Positions 48,838-58,360 of a stretch of DNA of 64,000 nt are shown here, one piece after another; position 1 is the stretch's first letter; each line of letters starts with the position of its first letter. The stretch is from Actinomycetota bacterium. Its GTDB lineage: Bacteria; Actinomycetota; Acidimicrobiia; IMCC26256; PALSA-610. Location of the stretch: NCBI GenBank assembly GCA_005773635.1, contig SXHN01000033.1, forward strand, positions 34,004 through 98,003, written 5' to 3'. A program made the translations under genes and the position numbers. The notes under the pieces are model-generated. The model was not told the DNA's origin. It saw only the letters and a list, made by a program, of their open reading frames with translations, and made no database searches.

Positions 48838-49904
48838 AACCCGAGCGCCTCCAGTACGTCATCGGCTCGGGCATCCACGGTAGCGCCCGCATCGACTTCG
48901 GCAATGGCGCGATTCGGGTCTTTCAGACCATGACCGGTCACGGTGCACACAACTCGCTCGCCTCGTTGCACCAAACCGAGTTCCGCGGCTTTGAAGAGTC
49001 CCGCAACTGAGGCGGCCGATGCGGGTTCGACGAACACTGCATCGTTCGAGGCCAGAAAGCGGTATGCCTCCAAGATTTCTTGGTCAGTGACGGCACCGAT
49101 GTGGCCGCCAGACTGGTCGCGAGCATCAATTGCTTGCTGCCACGATGCAGGATTACCAATGCGGATGGCGGTGGCGATCGTCTCGGGGTGCGCGATTGGC
49201 TCGCCCGATACCAGCGGCGCGGACCCGGCGGCCTGCCACCCCAGCATGCGCGGGGCCCGCGTCGCGAGACCGTCACGTTGGTATTCGGTGTAGCCCTTCC
49301 AATACGCCGTGATGTTTCCCGCGTTGCCAACCGGAATGCAATGCACGTGGGGGGCATCTCCGAAGGCATCAACAATTTCAAAGGCCGCAGTCTTTTGGCC
49401 TTCGATGCGGTACGGATTGATTGAGTTGACGATCGTGACACCGTCGCGGGTACCGAGATCGCGCACAAGGTTCAATGCGTCATCGAAATTTCCCCGTATT
49501 TGCAGTGTTTTCGCGCCATGAATGAGCGCCTGCGCGAGTTTCCCTAACGCAACGTGGCCCTCGGGTATCAACACTGCGCACAGCAAGCCGGCACGCGCCG
49601 CATAGGCCGCAGCGGACGCCGAAGTGTTTCCGGTCGAAGCGCACACGACAACTTTGGCGCCGTCTTCAACAGCTTTCGAAATCGCGACCGTCATACCGCG
49701 GTCTTTGAACGACCCCGTTGGGTTCGCGCCTTCTACCTTGAGAAACACATCACAGCCAGTGCGCTGCGACACTTTGGGAGCAGAAATCAACGGCGTATTG
49801 CCTTCGAGCAACGTCACCACTGGCGATGCATCGGTCACCGGCAGTCGCGGACGATACGCCTCGATCAATCCCGGCCACGGGTAGCTGCGACCCGCATCAA
49901 TCAT
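48834..49904 (-). CDS. thrC: Threonine synthase
   Basis: 356 residues. Converts O-phosphohomoserine to threonine. [20 protein letters not shown] with the PLP lysine, [17 protein letters not shown] and the C-terminal TGHGLKDPN are typical. It overlaps hom by 4 bp. Confidence 0.96.
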   Translation of the reverse strand: MIDAGRSYPWPGLIEAYRPRLPVTDASPVVTLLEGNTPLISAPKVSQRTGCDVFLKVEGANPTGSFKDRGMTVAISKAVEDGAKVVVCASTGNTSASAAAYAARAGLLCAVLIPEGHVALGKLAQALIHGAKTLQIRGNFDDALNLVRDLGTRDGVTIVNSINPYRIEGQKTAAFEIVDAFGDAPHVHCIPVGNAGNITAYWKGYTEYQRDGLATRAPRMLGWQAAGSAPLVSGEPIAHPETIATAIRIGNPASWQQAIDARDQSGGHIGAVTDQEILEAYRFLASNDAVFVEPASAASVAGLFKAAELGLVQRGERVVCTVTGHGLKDPNRAIAEVDAGATVDARADDVLEALGL

Positions 49905-51193
49905 TTCTCGCCGCCAATCACCCGAAGCACCGAACCGATTCGTTTTACTGCGTCCAACTCTCGCACGTCGCGGATCGTGGCAGCCAATGCTGCTTCGGGA
50001 GCGAGGTGCGTCACGAAGATGAGGTGCGCTTCATCGCCTTGGCCCTGTTGTTTCATCGATTGGATCGAGACACGATGCGTGCCAAAGGCGTTGGCGATCG
50101 CCGCGAGTACTCCTGGACGATCTTCAACATCCACCGTGAGGTAAAACTGCGATGCGACTTCATCGATTGGTCGGATTGTTTTGCGAGTCAGCGTGCCGAT
50201 CGTGGCCCCGCGGGCGTTGCGGTGCAAATTGGTGGCGGCGTCGATGACATCACCCAATACAGCAATCGCGGTGGGGTCACCTCCGGCGCCTCGGCCGTAG
50301 AGCATCAGGTCGCCGACAGCCCGACCCTCAAGAAACACCGCGTTAAAACTCCCCCGCACCGAAGCCAGCGGGTGATCGACCGGAACCATCGCCGGATGCA
50401 CTCGCACGGTGATTGCGCCGTCAAGTTCTTCGGCCATCGCCAACAATTTGATCACGTAGCCAAGCTCATGCGCAGCCTTGATGTCGTCGGCACTCACCCC
50501 ACTAATGCCCTCGCGATACACATCGCTGGCAACCACTTGCGCGCCGAACGCGATGCTGGCGATGATCGCCGCTTTCGCCGCCGCGTCGTAGCCCTCTACG
50601 TCGGCGGTCGGATCGCTCTCTGCGAATCCGAGGCTTTGCGCCTCGGCGAGCGCATCAGCAAACGAGGTGCCGAATTCAGTCATTTGCGTCAGAATGAAAT
50701 TGGTCGTGCCGTTAACAATCCCCATAACCCGTTCGATGCGTTCGCCCGCGAGGCTCTCGCGCAGCGGTCGCATCAATGGGATCCCTCCCGCAACCGACGC
50801 TTCAAACAGCAGATCAACTCCACTAGCTGCCGCGGCCTCGTAAAGCTCAGCGCCGACATTGGCGAGGAGTTCCTTATTCGCAGTGACAACCGGTTTCCCG
50901 AGTGCGAGCGCGTTGAGAATCAACTCCCTAGCTGGCTCAACACCCCCAATCAGCTCGACGACCAGGTCGACAGCGTCGTGATTCACCACTGCGTTGGGAT
51001 CATCGGTGAGCACACCGTCGCCAAATGACACAGCACGACCACGCTTCAGGTTTCGAACCGCAACCTGCGTGACTTCCAGCACCAGCCCGCTGCGACGCAG
51101 AATCGACTCTTGGTTTTCGTTGATGAGCCGCACCAATGCGGAGCCGACGTTGCCACAACCAAGAATCCCAATTCGAACAACATCCGAGCTCAT
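49901..51193 (-). CDS. hom: Homoserine dehydrogenase with ACT domain
   Basis: 430 residues from [20 protein letters not shown]. The NAD(P) fold, the substrate lysine region [27 protein letters not shown], and [14 protein letters not shown] are diagnostic; a C-terminal ACT domain (about 350-425, [18 protein letters not shown]) implies feedback inhibition by threonine. A longer frame to 51274 is open but the ATG at 51193 matches family N-termini. Confidence 0.96.
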   Translation of the reverse strand: MSSDVVRIGILGCGNVGSALVRLINENQESILRRSGLVLEVTQVAVRNLKRGRAVSFGDGVLTDDPNAVVNHDAVDLVVELIGGVEPARELILNALALGKPVVTANKELLANVGAELYEAAAASGVDLLFEASVAGGIPLMRPLRESLAGERIERVMGIVNGTTNFILTQMTEFGTSFADALAEAQSLGFAESDPTADVEGYDAAAKAAIIASIAFGAQVVASDVYREGISGVSADDIKAAHELGYVIKLLAMAEELDGAITVRVHPAMVPVDHPLASVRGSFNAVFLEGRAVGDLMLYGRGAGGDPTAIAVLGDVIDAATNLHRNARGATIGTLTRKTIRPIDEVASQFYLTVDVEDRPGVLAAIANAFGTHRVSIQSMKQQGQGDEAHLIFVTHLAPEAALAATIRDVRELDAVKRIGSVLRVIGGEK

Positions 51194-51556
51194 CGCGACA
51201 GTCTCGCGGATAACCGACGCTGCCACGAAGCGAAATAGGTCAAAGTCCGGGAAATGTCGGATTCCGCGACGCAACTTCCCGAATCATCGCGATCGGCACA
51301 TCTGCAACGACAAGACCGCGCCGTCGACGAGTGCCGGGACTTGACCGTCGCAGCGAGATGCACTCCGCTACGCCAGTCCCAGCCCGCCCGGCTACTCGCC
51401 GACGGATGTGGTGCTGTGCAGCGTTGCCGCCAACGCTGCGTACCGTGCCCTACTCCGGTCCGGTTGTTCATGAGTGTGCCTGACGGCGCGGTAACTCAAC
51501 GATCACCGCGGTGGACAGAATGCACTTTCGAGGGTTCTTGTCATGAGGCGAGGTGA
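51194..51556. other. Intergenic region between lysA and hom (363 bp), nothing recognised
   Basis: No homologous protein, RNA structure or terminator was found. Open frames on both strands (for example 51254-51556 plus) have Arg/Ser-rich translations unlike real neighbours. It may hold the hom promoter; no TAnnnT box is suitably placed before 51193. Could be the decayed remains of a gene. Confidence 0.5.
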
Positions 51557-52870
51557 TTACCCAACATCGAGCCGTTGCAAATCGGCGTCGGTTTCTCGCC
51601 GAATCACCACACGCGCCACGCCGTTGGCCACGAAGACCACTGCCGGGCGCGCCAGTTTGTTGTAGTTGCTTGCCATTGAATACCCATAGGCGCCGGTGCA
51701 TGGCGTACACAGCACATCACCAACTGCAATATCGCCAGGCAACTGTGCGTCACGTACCAAGAGATCACCTTGTTCGCAGTGTTTCCCCGCGACAGTTGCC
51801 ACAAACTCGCGGTTGTGCGCGGCACGGGTCACCACAAACGCTTCGTATCGAGCGCCATAGAGCGCGGGTCGAGAATTGTCGCTCATTCCTCCGTCGACCG
51901 ATACATACGTGCGGCCGCCCGGAACTGCTTTGATCGTGCCGACCGAATACAACGTGACACCTGCGGTCGCCACAATGGAACGACCGGGCTCGGTTGCAAG
52001 CAATGGCGCCGAACGAGCTCCTACTGCTGCAAGGGCGCTCCCAAGGTCTTCTTGAATCATGGCCGCGTGATTGCCGATGTCGATCCCCGCATCGCCGAGC
52101 GTGTATCGCACACCAAGGCCGCCACCCAGATTGAGTTCGTCGATTGTGACGCCAGTCGCGCGTTCGATCTGCGCAATCAAGGCAACCAAGCGATCGATTG
52201 CAGCAGTGAATCCGTCGCGCACGAATATCTGCGAACCGATGTGAATATGCAAACCCGCGAGATGGGCCGAGCCCTCACTGACGATTCGTTCAACCGCGCG
52301 CAAGGCGACACCGTCGAGCAGCGCGAAACCGAATTTGGAATCGACAGCACCGGTCGCTAGATACTCGTGCGTATGTGCATCGACACCGGGGTTCACGCGT
52401 ATCAACACCGAGGGAGCATCAAGCCCCTCGCCTGTCACCAGCGCGTGAATGCGATCGAGTTCGTCAAAGCTGTCGACGACAATATGTTTGATACCAATCG
52501 TCATCGCGTGGCGTAGCTCGGCCGTGGATTTGTTGTTGCCATGCAGCACGATCCGTTGCGCAGGCATACCAGCCGAGATCGCAACATTCAGTTCGCCGCC
52601 ACTCGCGACATCGATGTCAAGACCTTCTTCAGCGACAATGTGCACCATTGCCTTGCACAGAAACGCTTTGCTTGCATATGCCACCGACCCGCGAAATGTG
52701 TCGACATATTCTCGACAACGTTCGCGGATTTCCGTTTCGTCGTAAACAAACAGTGGCGTTCCGAATTGTTGCGCCAACTCGCCAAGATCGCAACCACCAA
52801 TCGACATACGGCCATCGGAATCAATCGCAGCGCTGCGAGGTAACAACTCGAGACTGATTGGATCGGTCAT
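51557..52870 (-). CDS. lysA: Diaminopimelate decarboxylase
   Basis: 437 residues from MTDPISLELLPR. Last step of lysine synthesis. YASKAFLCKAMV holds the PLP lysine, LNLGGGLGVRY and EPGRSIVATAG bind cofactor phosphate, CTPCTGAYGYSMASNYN closes the active site. The ATG overlaps the argS stop by 4 bp. Confidence 0.96.
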   Translation of the reverse strand: MTDPISLELLPRSAAIDSDGRMSIGGCDLGELAQQFGTPLFVYDETEIRERCREYVDTFRGSVAYASKAFLCKAMVHIVAEEGLDIDVASGGELNVAISAGMPAQRIVLHGNNKSTAELRHAMTIGIKHIVVDSFDELDRIHALVTGEGLDAPSVLIRVNPGVDAHTHEYLATGAVDSKFGFALLDGVALRAVERIVSEGSAHLAGLHIHIGSQIFVRDGFTAAIDRLVALIAQIERATGVTIDELNLGGGLGVRYTLGDAGIDIGNHAAMIQEDLGSALAAVGARSAPLLATEPGRSIVATAGVTLYSVGTIKAVPGGRTYVSVDGGMSDNSRPALYGARYEAFVVTRAAHNREFVATVAGKHCEQGDLLVRDAQLPGDIAVGDVLCTPCTGAYGYSMASNYNKLARPAVVFVANGVARVVIRRETDADLQRLDVG

Positions 52871-54543
52871 TGCGTCGGGGCTCCTTCGAGCGATTCGTCG
52901 TCGAGCCGCGCCATCTCCTCGGGCGCACTCACCCCCAGCAACGTCAACGCATTCGACAAACCGATGCGCGAAGCTTCCGCTAACCACAAACGAGCTTGCA
53001 AGAGCTCCGGCTCGGCGTCGAGCACCCGACAGTCACGGTAAAAGCCGTGGAAACGTGCCGCAAAGTCGAGCACCCAGTGGGTGAGTTTGTGGGGAGCCCG
53101 CGCCGCAGCGGCCTCCGCAAGGGTTTCGGGATATTGCGCAAGCGCACGCAGCAGTTCGTGCTCTCGTGGGTGTTCAAGCAACGCGAGGTTCACGGCTGGC
53201 AGTGGTGCACGTACAACACCCGCTTCGGCCGCCTTGCGACCGATCGACGCGATCCGCGCGTGCGCCATCTGCACGTAATACACCGGGTTTTCCATCGATT
53301 GCGAAGTCACGATGTCGAGATCAAACGTTTGACGAGTGTCGACGCTTTGCAACAGGAACGTCATGCGCGCGACATCGGCATCAACCTCGTCGAGAATGTC
53401 CGCGAGCGTCACGATGTTGCCGGCGCGTTTACTGATCTTGATTTCCTCGCCGCCGCGCAACAGTTTTACCAGTTGTCCGAGAATGATTTCGGGCTCGCCG
53501 GGTTGACCGGTAATCGCCTCTATACCGGCTTGCAAACTCTTGACCTGGCCATGATGATCGCTGCCCCAAATGTTGATCAGGTGGGTAAAGCCGCGCGCGA
53601 ACTTGTTGCAGTGATATGCGTAATCGTTGAGGAGATACGTCGTTGACCCATCACTTTTTTTCACAACTCGATCGCGCTGATCACCAAAATCCGTGGTGCG
53701 AATCCACACTGCTCCGTCGAGTTCGAAAACCAGTTCGCGATCCGTGAGGAGCTGCAAGACCGCGTCAACTTCGCCGTTTTCGTGCAGCGACCGTTCCGAA
53801 AACCATGTGTCGAACCGCACGCCGATTCGCTCAAGGTCATCTCGAATACCGGCAATAACGATGCGTAAGCCAAGTTCGCAGAGTTGTGCCGCGTCGAGCG
53901 AAGCACCGTGTTCGGCGCGCAGCGCGTCCGCGATCTCAACCATGTACTCCCCTACATAGCCGTCTTCGGGGAGTTCTTGTCGCTGGTAGCGGGCAAACAA
54001 CGAATCGCGAAAGGTGTTGAGTTGGTTGCCCGTGTCGTTGAGGTAGTACTCGCGGTGGACCTCGGCACCCTGGCTGGCCAACAGATTCGCGATCGCATCT
54101 CCCGCGGCTATCCAACGACCCCCGCCAGCGTGCAGCGGCCCAGTGGGGTTGGCGGAGACGAACTCGAGATTGATCCTGCGACCGGCCAACTCGGCATTGC
54201 GGCCGAAGTTGGGCCCTGCGGCCACGACCGTTTCCAGCACGTCGTAGAGCCACGTCGGCGAGAGGCGAAAATTCATGAACCCCGGCCCGGCGATTTCGAC
54301 ATCTGCAAGGTGCGGGACGGCAGCTTCGAGCAACGCAACGCGAATCGCAACCGCGATATCGCGAGGTTTCGCACCCACCGGTTTGGCCAACTGCATCGCC
54401 GCATTGCTGGAAAAGTCGCCGTGTTCTCGCTGCTTGGGCACTTCGAGCACAATCGGACCCGCCAATGCAGGAAACCCCGCGGAAGCGATAGCTGCGCCGA
54501 CAGCGGCAATAATTTGGTCGCGAATCGGGAGTTTGTCGCTCAC
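52867..54543 (-). CDS. argS: Arginyl-tRNA synthetase
   Basis: 558 residues, GTG start. The N-terminal Add1 domain, SANPTGPLHAGGGR (HIGH-equivalent), EIKISKRAGNIV (KMSK-equivalent) and the C-terminal DALR anticodon-binding domain (about 440-550) are present. Note that tRNA-Arg(CCG) is encoded at 57326. First gene of the argS-lysA-hom-thrC series. Confidence 0.96.
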   Translation of the reverse strand: MSDKLPIRDQIIAAVGAAIASAGFPALAGPIVLEVPKQREHGDFSSNAAMQLAKPVGAKPRDIAVAIRVALLEAAVPHLADVEIAGPGFMNFRLSPTWLYDVLETVVAAGPNFGRNAELAGRRINLEFVSANPTGPLHAGGGRWIAAGDAIANLLASQGAEVHREYYLNDTGNQLNTFRDSLFARYQRQELPEDGYVGEYMVEIADALRAEHGASLDAAQLCELGLRIVIAGIRDDLERIGVRFDTWFSERSLHENGEVDAVLQLLTDRELVFELDGAVWIRTTDFGDQRDRVVKKSDGSTTYLLNDYAYHCNKFARGFTHLINIWGSDHHGQVKSLQAGIEAITGQPGEPEIILGQLVKLLRGGEEIKISKRAGNIVTLADILDEVDADVARMTFLLQSVDTRQTFDLDIVTSQSMENPVYYVQMAHARIASIGRKAAEAGVVRAPLPAVNLALLEHPREHELLRALAQYPETLAEAAAARAPHKLTHWVLDFAARFHGFYRDCRVLDAEPELLQARLWLAEASRIGLSNALTLLGVSAPEEMARLDDESLEGAPTQ

Positions 54544-54631
54544 GGGGCCTCAACAACGTAGTAATACAGACCGCGGAGGCTATCGGAGACCGGACTTCGG
54601 GCACTGTTTGTTAAATCGGGCGAATCACGAC

Positions 54632-54660
54632 TTTTCAACCACTACAAACCGCGTTAGGAT
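54632..54660 (+). promoter_or_regulatory. Promoter candidate for the GGDEF operon
   Basis: TTTTCA (54632-54637), 17-bp spacer, TAGGAT (54655-54660). The leader would be about 100 nt, with ribosome site GGAG at 54761. Confidence 0.4.
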
Positions 54661-54769
54661 CACCAGGATTAGGCCACAATCCGTAGGGGTATGGCCACGC
54701 AATGAAGGCACCACCGGCTCCTCGAACATCACGAACATTGCAAGCCAACCACGTACTGCAGGAGATCAG

Positions 54770-55648
54770 ATGACCGGGACGTCGGGTGATATGCGCGGAC
54801 TCGCGGCATTGATACCCGAATTACCAGCGCTTGGCCTACCGCTCAGATATCAACGTCAGGACATCGGTCAGGTGAATCCGGAGCTCACAAGTCAACTGGC
54901 TGCCGATCTCGCTGCCAACGAATCCGGCTTGGCGATCATTTATCGCGCGCTCGACGCGCTGGTGGCCGAACACGGTCTCGATGATGCCGCGATCGTGATC
55001 GATGAACCCAATCTTGGTCGGCAGGTTTTTCGAGCCGGTCGCCGGGTGCTCGACGAGGACGACGAAGCGCTGTTGAGTGCTCCCGAGGGCCTCTACACCG
55101 AGCCCGCGTTGGCCGACACGGATTTCAACCGCAGCCTCATCACCTCAATGTGCGTGTTGGCATTACGCATGGATGTGCTGCGGTATGACGCGTGGCACGA
55201 TCCGCTTACCGGGCTGTATGACCGGCGCAGTTTCGATCGTCTGTTAGAGATGGCTGTCGCTCGTTCGGTGCGGTACGGATGGCCATTCACGCTCGTCCTG
55301 CTCGATATGGACAAGCTCAAAGTCATCAACGACACCGAAGGCCACGCAGGAGGCGATCTCGCTATTCGCGATCTTGGCGACCGGATGCGACGCACGCTGC
55401 GGTATGGCGACAACGCGGCCCGCATCGGTGGCGATGAATTCGCATTAATTCTGCCCGACGCGATGTCTGACACCGTGCCCACCCTCGTTGAACGGCTCCG
55501 TAGTACGCCGGGGTTGCGTGACCTACCGCCGGAGTTTTCCTACGGTGTCGCCGTGTGTCCCGAAGAAGCCGAAAGTTTTCAAGCGCTCTTTAATCTCGCC
55601 GACAGCAGGCTGTTCGAACACAAACAAGAACGGAAGGCGACTCGGTGA
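54770..55648 (+). CDS. Diguanylate cyclase (GGDEF) with N-terminal sensory region
   Basis: 292 residues from MTGTSGDMRGLAAL with GGAG ribosome site. Residues 1-145 are a soluble region of unknown fold, no membrane helix. The GGDEF domain starts DPLTGLYDRRSFDRL; LVLLDMDKLKVINDTEGH is the metal-binding strand and ARIGGDEFALIL the intact signature. RYGD five residues before GGDEF is a canonical inhibitory I-site, so product feedback is likely. Makes c-di-GMP. Overlaps the following gene by 4 bp. Confidence 0.9.
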   Translation: MTGTSGDMRGLAALIPELPALGLPLRYQRQDIGQVNPELTSQLAADLAANESGLAIIYRALDALVAEHGLDDAAIVIDEPNLGRQVFRAGRRVLDEDDEALLSAPEGLYTEPALADTDFNRSLITSMCVLALRMDVLRYDAWHDPLTGLYDRRSFDRLLEMAVARSVRYGWPFTLVLLDMDKLKVINDTEGHAGGDLAIRDLGDRMRRTLRYGDNAARIGGDEFALILPDAMSDTVPTLVERLRSTPGLRDLPPEFSYGVAVCPEEAESFQALFNLADSRLFEHKQERKATR

Positions 55649-56346
55649 CGCTCGACGATCTTGAATTCGAGTTGCGCAAACTTCCCGGTGTGCGCGCGGC
55701 GGGCTTCGATGACCGCGGCGATGTGTTGATGGTGCAGCTCCACCTTGCGGCCGACCGTTCCACGACCGACGACCACGACATTCCATTGCCGGTTGCCGCT
55801 ACGCGCATCGCAACGCGATACAGCGATCGCCCGGTTGCGGTTGAAGTTGTGCGGTGGCGAGACGCTCCCGAGAGCGCCGAGCCGGACAACAACGTCACAC
55901 CGATCGGCCCCTCGCTGATTCCTCACGAGGGGCCGACCGGTCAAGTCGATCCGCATGCAGACGCGGACGCCGACGATGAACGGCGTCCGCGATTGCTCGC
56001 CGTGTTGTCATTTCCCGATACCGACGAGCTCGAAGTGCACCTCGTGCACAACGGTCGGCGCACAATTGGTCGTTCGCCCGCGAGCGCAGGGCTCGTAGGT
56101 GCAGCGCACGCAACGATCGACGCGATCCGAAGCCTCGGCGTCGAATTGGATGCATTGGCGCAGTGGGCCAAACAGATCGACGCGGCGGATGCAATCTTGG
56201 TGATGGTGGCCGTGTCGGCGCCTAGCGAAAGTGGCACACACACGTTTTACGGAGCATCGGCGGGCACGAGCCCGATCGATGCCACCGCACGCGGCACCCT
56301 CGACGCGCTCAATCGACAAATCGCTCGACTCCTGCCGAACGAATAG
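55645..56346 (+). CDS. Hypothetical protein coupled to the diguanylate cyclase
   Basis: 233 residues, GTG start overlapping the GGDEF stop by 4 bp. Two similar soluble segments, about 1-70 and 110-230, are joined by an Asp/Ala-rich linker (DPHADADADDERR). TFYGASAGTSPIDATARGTLDALNRQ suggests an alpha/beta fold with a conserved-looking C-terminus. I do not recognise the family. Coupling implies it works with the cyclase, perhaps as a sensor or effector. Confidence 0.7.
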   Translation: MTLDDLEFELRKLPGVRAAGFDDRGDVLMVQLHLAADRSTTDDHDIPLPVAATRIATRYSDRPVAVEVVRWRDAPESAEPDNNVTPIGPSLIPHEGPTGQVDPHADADADDERRPRLLAVLSFPDTDELEVHLVHNGRRTIGRSPASAGLVGAAHATIDAIRSLGVELDALAQWAKQIDAADAILVMVAVSAPSESGTHTFYGASAGTSPIDATARGTLDALNRQIARLLPNE

Positions 56347-57270
56347 CTACTTGTTGCGCAGCGCTTGGAGCGTGCCGCAGGCGATCGCGAGCCGACGTGA
56401 CGACAGAGTCGCAGCCCCGCTGACCGAGTACTTCACGAGTTGCACGAGCGCGGCAACAATTGCCCGTCTGTGCGAAAGCCGATCCGAATTGTTCGCAACG
56501 CGCAAGAGCCGAGCACACAACTCGGCCTTGGCTTGGGCCGCCCCGGCGACGCGGTTGGTTTGCGATTCAAGGTGCTCGTAACGAGCTTGCGGATTTACCA
56601 CCAGACGACCGTGGCCACCAATGCGAAACGACAGATCCACGTCTTCGCCCTCGAATGGAAACCCAACCTCGTCGGGTGCTTCGAGAGCTAACGCGGCGCG
56701 GCGATACGACATCATGGCTCCCGATAACCAGTCGACGTCGACGGTGCGCGACGGCTCGGTCGTAACTGCAATATTGCGACCCGACGGCAACACCACGCCT
56801 TCGCTATCGCTATCCAAACCCGCCACACGGTCAATCCATTTGACCGACGCGCGCGGACCTTGGCCCGTCATGTAGGCACCTACGCCGAGAATCGGACGCG
56901 CTTGTCCGGTGATGTGCGTAGCGTCGGCTTCGAACGTCGCCATGATCGATTCCAGGCAACGAGGGTCGAGACGAACATCATCATCGACGAAATGCACGAC
57001 GTCGCTCGATGTATGTTCGATGCCGACCACTCGTTGATGCGTCAACGACGGCGTTGCGTGAAGATACTCGAGCTTCGAACCCGCCGGCCACTGGCGCGCG
57101 GCGGCGACCACGACGTCGGCAGTCGCGGCATCATCGCTGGAATCAACAACAAGCACCAGCGGCGCGAGCCGAGTCTGTGCACTGATCGTTACAAGACAAC
57201 CGGCAACGTCATCGGGTCGGTGGCGGGTGCACAGAATCACCACATCTGACAACACTGCGTCGGAGCCCAT
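56347..57270 (-). CDS. Glycosyltransferase family 2
   Basis: 307 residues, GT-A fold. VVILCTRHRPDDVAGCL opens the nucleotide-binding domain, HFVDDDVRLDPRCLE is the DxD metal motif, and WLSGAMMSYRRAAL with FPFEGEDVDLSFRI fits the acceptor/catalytic-base (ED) region. A hydrophobic C-terminal segment may sit at the membrane. The stop abuts that of the 55645 gene (convergent). Product unknown. Confidence 0.85.
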   Translation of the reverse strand: MGSDAVLSDVVILCTRHRPDDVAGCLVTISAQTRLAPLVLVVDSSDDAATADVVVAAARQWPAGSKLEYLHATPSLTHQRVVGIEHTSSDVVHFVDDDVRLDPRCLESIMATFEADATHITGQARPILGVGAYMTGQGPRASVKWIDRVAGLDSDSEGVVLPSGRNIAVTTEPSRTVDVDWLSGAMMSYRRAALALEAPDEVGFPFEGEDVDLSFRIGGHGRLVVNPQARYEHLESQTNRVAGAAQAKAELCARLLRVANNSDRLSHRRAIVAALVQLVKYSVSGAATLSSRRLAIACGTLQALRNK

Positions 57271-57325
57271 GCCGACAGTTTGGCTCAGATCTCCGCAGTA
57301 GGCGCGCGATAGCCTCGCCGCCCCT

Positions 57326-57400
57326 GCCCTCGTAGCTCAGGGGATAGAGCATCGGCCTCCGGAGCCGTGTGCGCAGGTTCGAATCCTGCCGAGGGCGCCA
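57326..57400 (+). tRNA. tRNA-Arg (anticodon CCG)
   Basis: A complete cloverleaf: acceptor GCCCTCG/CGAGGGC, D arm GCTC-AGGGGATA-GAGC, anticodon loop CTCCGGA, T arm GCAGG-TTCGAAT-CCTGC, discriminator G and encoded CCA. Pair 27-43 is a T-T mismatch. Reads CGG codons. Confidence 0.96.
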
Positions 57401-57611
57401 GCCAATTTAGGCCACTGACCGTCACGGTTCGGGGCTGTTGGTCGGTGTCGAGAGCTTCTGCGAGACCCATTCCCTGGACTTCCCTGGCCGAGGAAGCTCT
57501 GCAGCGCACGAGCCATGTCTGACGCTACCAAGCAACACGATTTCGCACGCTCCGGCTCTGCACCGCCCGCGCACTGTCCTGCAGCCTGATGTCGCGACGC
57601 CATTTTCTGAG

Positions 57612-57617
57612 TAGCCT
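57612..57617 (+). promoter_or_regulatory. -10-like TAGCCT, leaderless promoter of the dienelactone hydrolase
   Basis: TAGCCT is 7 nt before the ATG at 57625. Confidence 0.4.
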
Positions 57618-57624
57618 CAGCGTT

Positions 57625-58344
57625 ATGCCAGCTGACCATCACTACGAGCGAATACAGGCCCAAGATGGTGGGAGTTTCGACGCATATTGCGCGATACCGT
57701 CATCCGGTAACGGCCCCGGGGTCGTTGTCTTCCAAGAGATTTTTGGGATCAACGACAACATGCGCGGCCTCGCCAATCGGCTCGCCACCGAGGGTTACGT
57801 CGCACTCGTTCCCGACATGTTTTGGCGAATCGAACCGCGCTTCGAACGAAAAGATGAATCTGGTATCGGCGATGCTTTCGCGGTCGTGCAACAGTTCGAT
57901 GCCACGCTGGGCGCATTAGACATTGCCGCGACGCATGCGCACTTGTTGGATATGGCAGAGTGCAGTGGCAAAGTGGGCGTGATCGGTTTTTGTTTGGGTG
58001 GTGCGCTTGCCTTCAATGCCGCGGCAACCAGCCGCGTCGATGGGCGCGGTCCCGATGCCGCGGTCTGCTACTACGGCTCGGCCATCAATGACATGCTCGG
58101 GTTGGCCGACGCAATCACCTGCCCGACGATGTATCACTACGGCAACACCGATGTTTTTATACCAGAAGAAAATATTGCCGCCGTCGAACAAGCTGTCGCT
58201 TCACGCGCCGGAGTGGAGTTTCATCGCTACGAGGCTGGCCATGCGTTCAGCAACTGGGACGCGCCGTCGATGTACAACGCCGAAGCAGCTGAACTCTCGT
58301 GGGACCGCACCCTTGCGTTCTTTGCGAAACACCTGAGTTCGTAG
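57625..58344 (+). CDS. Dienelactone hydrolase family protein
   Basis: 239 residues. VVVFQEIFGIN holds the conserved Glu, IGFCLGGALAF the nucleophile Cys in the elbow, YGNTDVFIP the Asp and EAGHAFSNWD the His: the full Cys-type DLH triad. Cytoplasmic; may open lactone rings in aromatic breakdown, but no such pathway is nearby. ATG 57625 is preferred over 57589 because of the TAGCCT box. Confidence 0.9.
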   Translation: MPADHHYERIQAQDGGSFDAYCAIPSSGNGPGVVVFQEIFGINDNMRGLANRLATEGYVALVPDMFWRIEPRFERKDESGIGDAFAVVQQFDATLGALDIAATHAHLLDMAECSGKVGVIGFCLGGALAFNAAATSRVDGRGPDAAVCYYGSAINDMLGLADAITCPTMYHYGNTDVFIPEENIAAVEQAVASRAGVEFHRYEAGHAFSNWDAPSMYNAEAAELSWDRTLAFFAKHLSS

Positions 58345-58360
58345 CAGCATTCAGGTCGCG

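Noticed and set aside
51254..51556. 100-codon plus-strand frame between lysA and hom
   Set aside because: Arg/Cys/Ser-rich translation with no ribosome site, promoter box or known domain.
57401..57611. tRNA-Arg 3' end as a possible integration site
   Set aside because: No integrase, no second att-like copy of the tRNA 3' end and no phage genes in the window.
57285..57663. Minus-strand open frames over the tRNA-Arg (translations such as GRIRTCAHGSGG and GFEPAHTAPEADALSP)
   Set aside because: These are antisense readings of the tRNA, a familiar mis-annotation.
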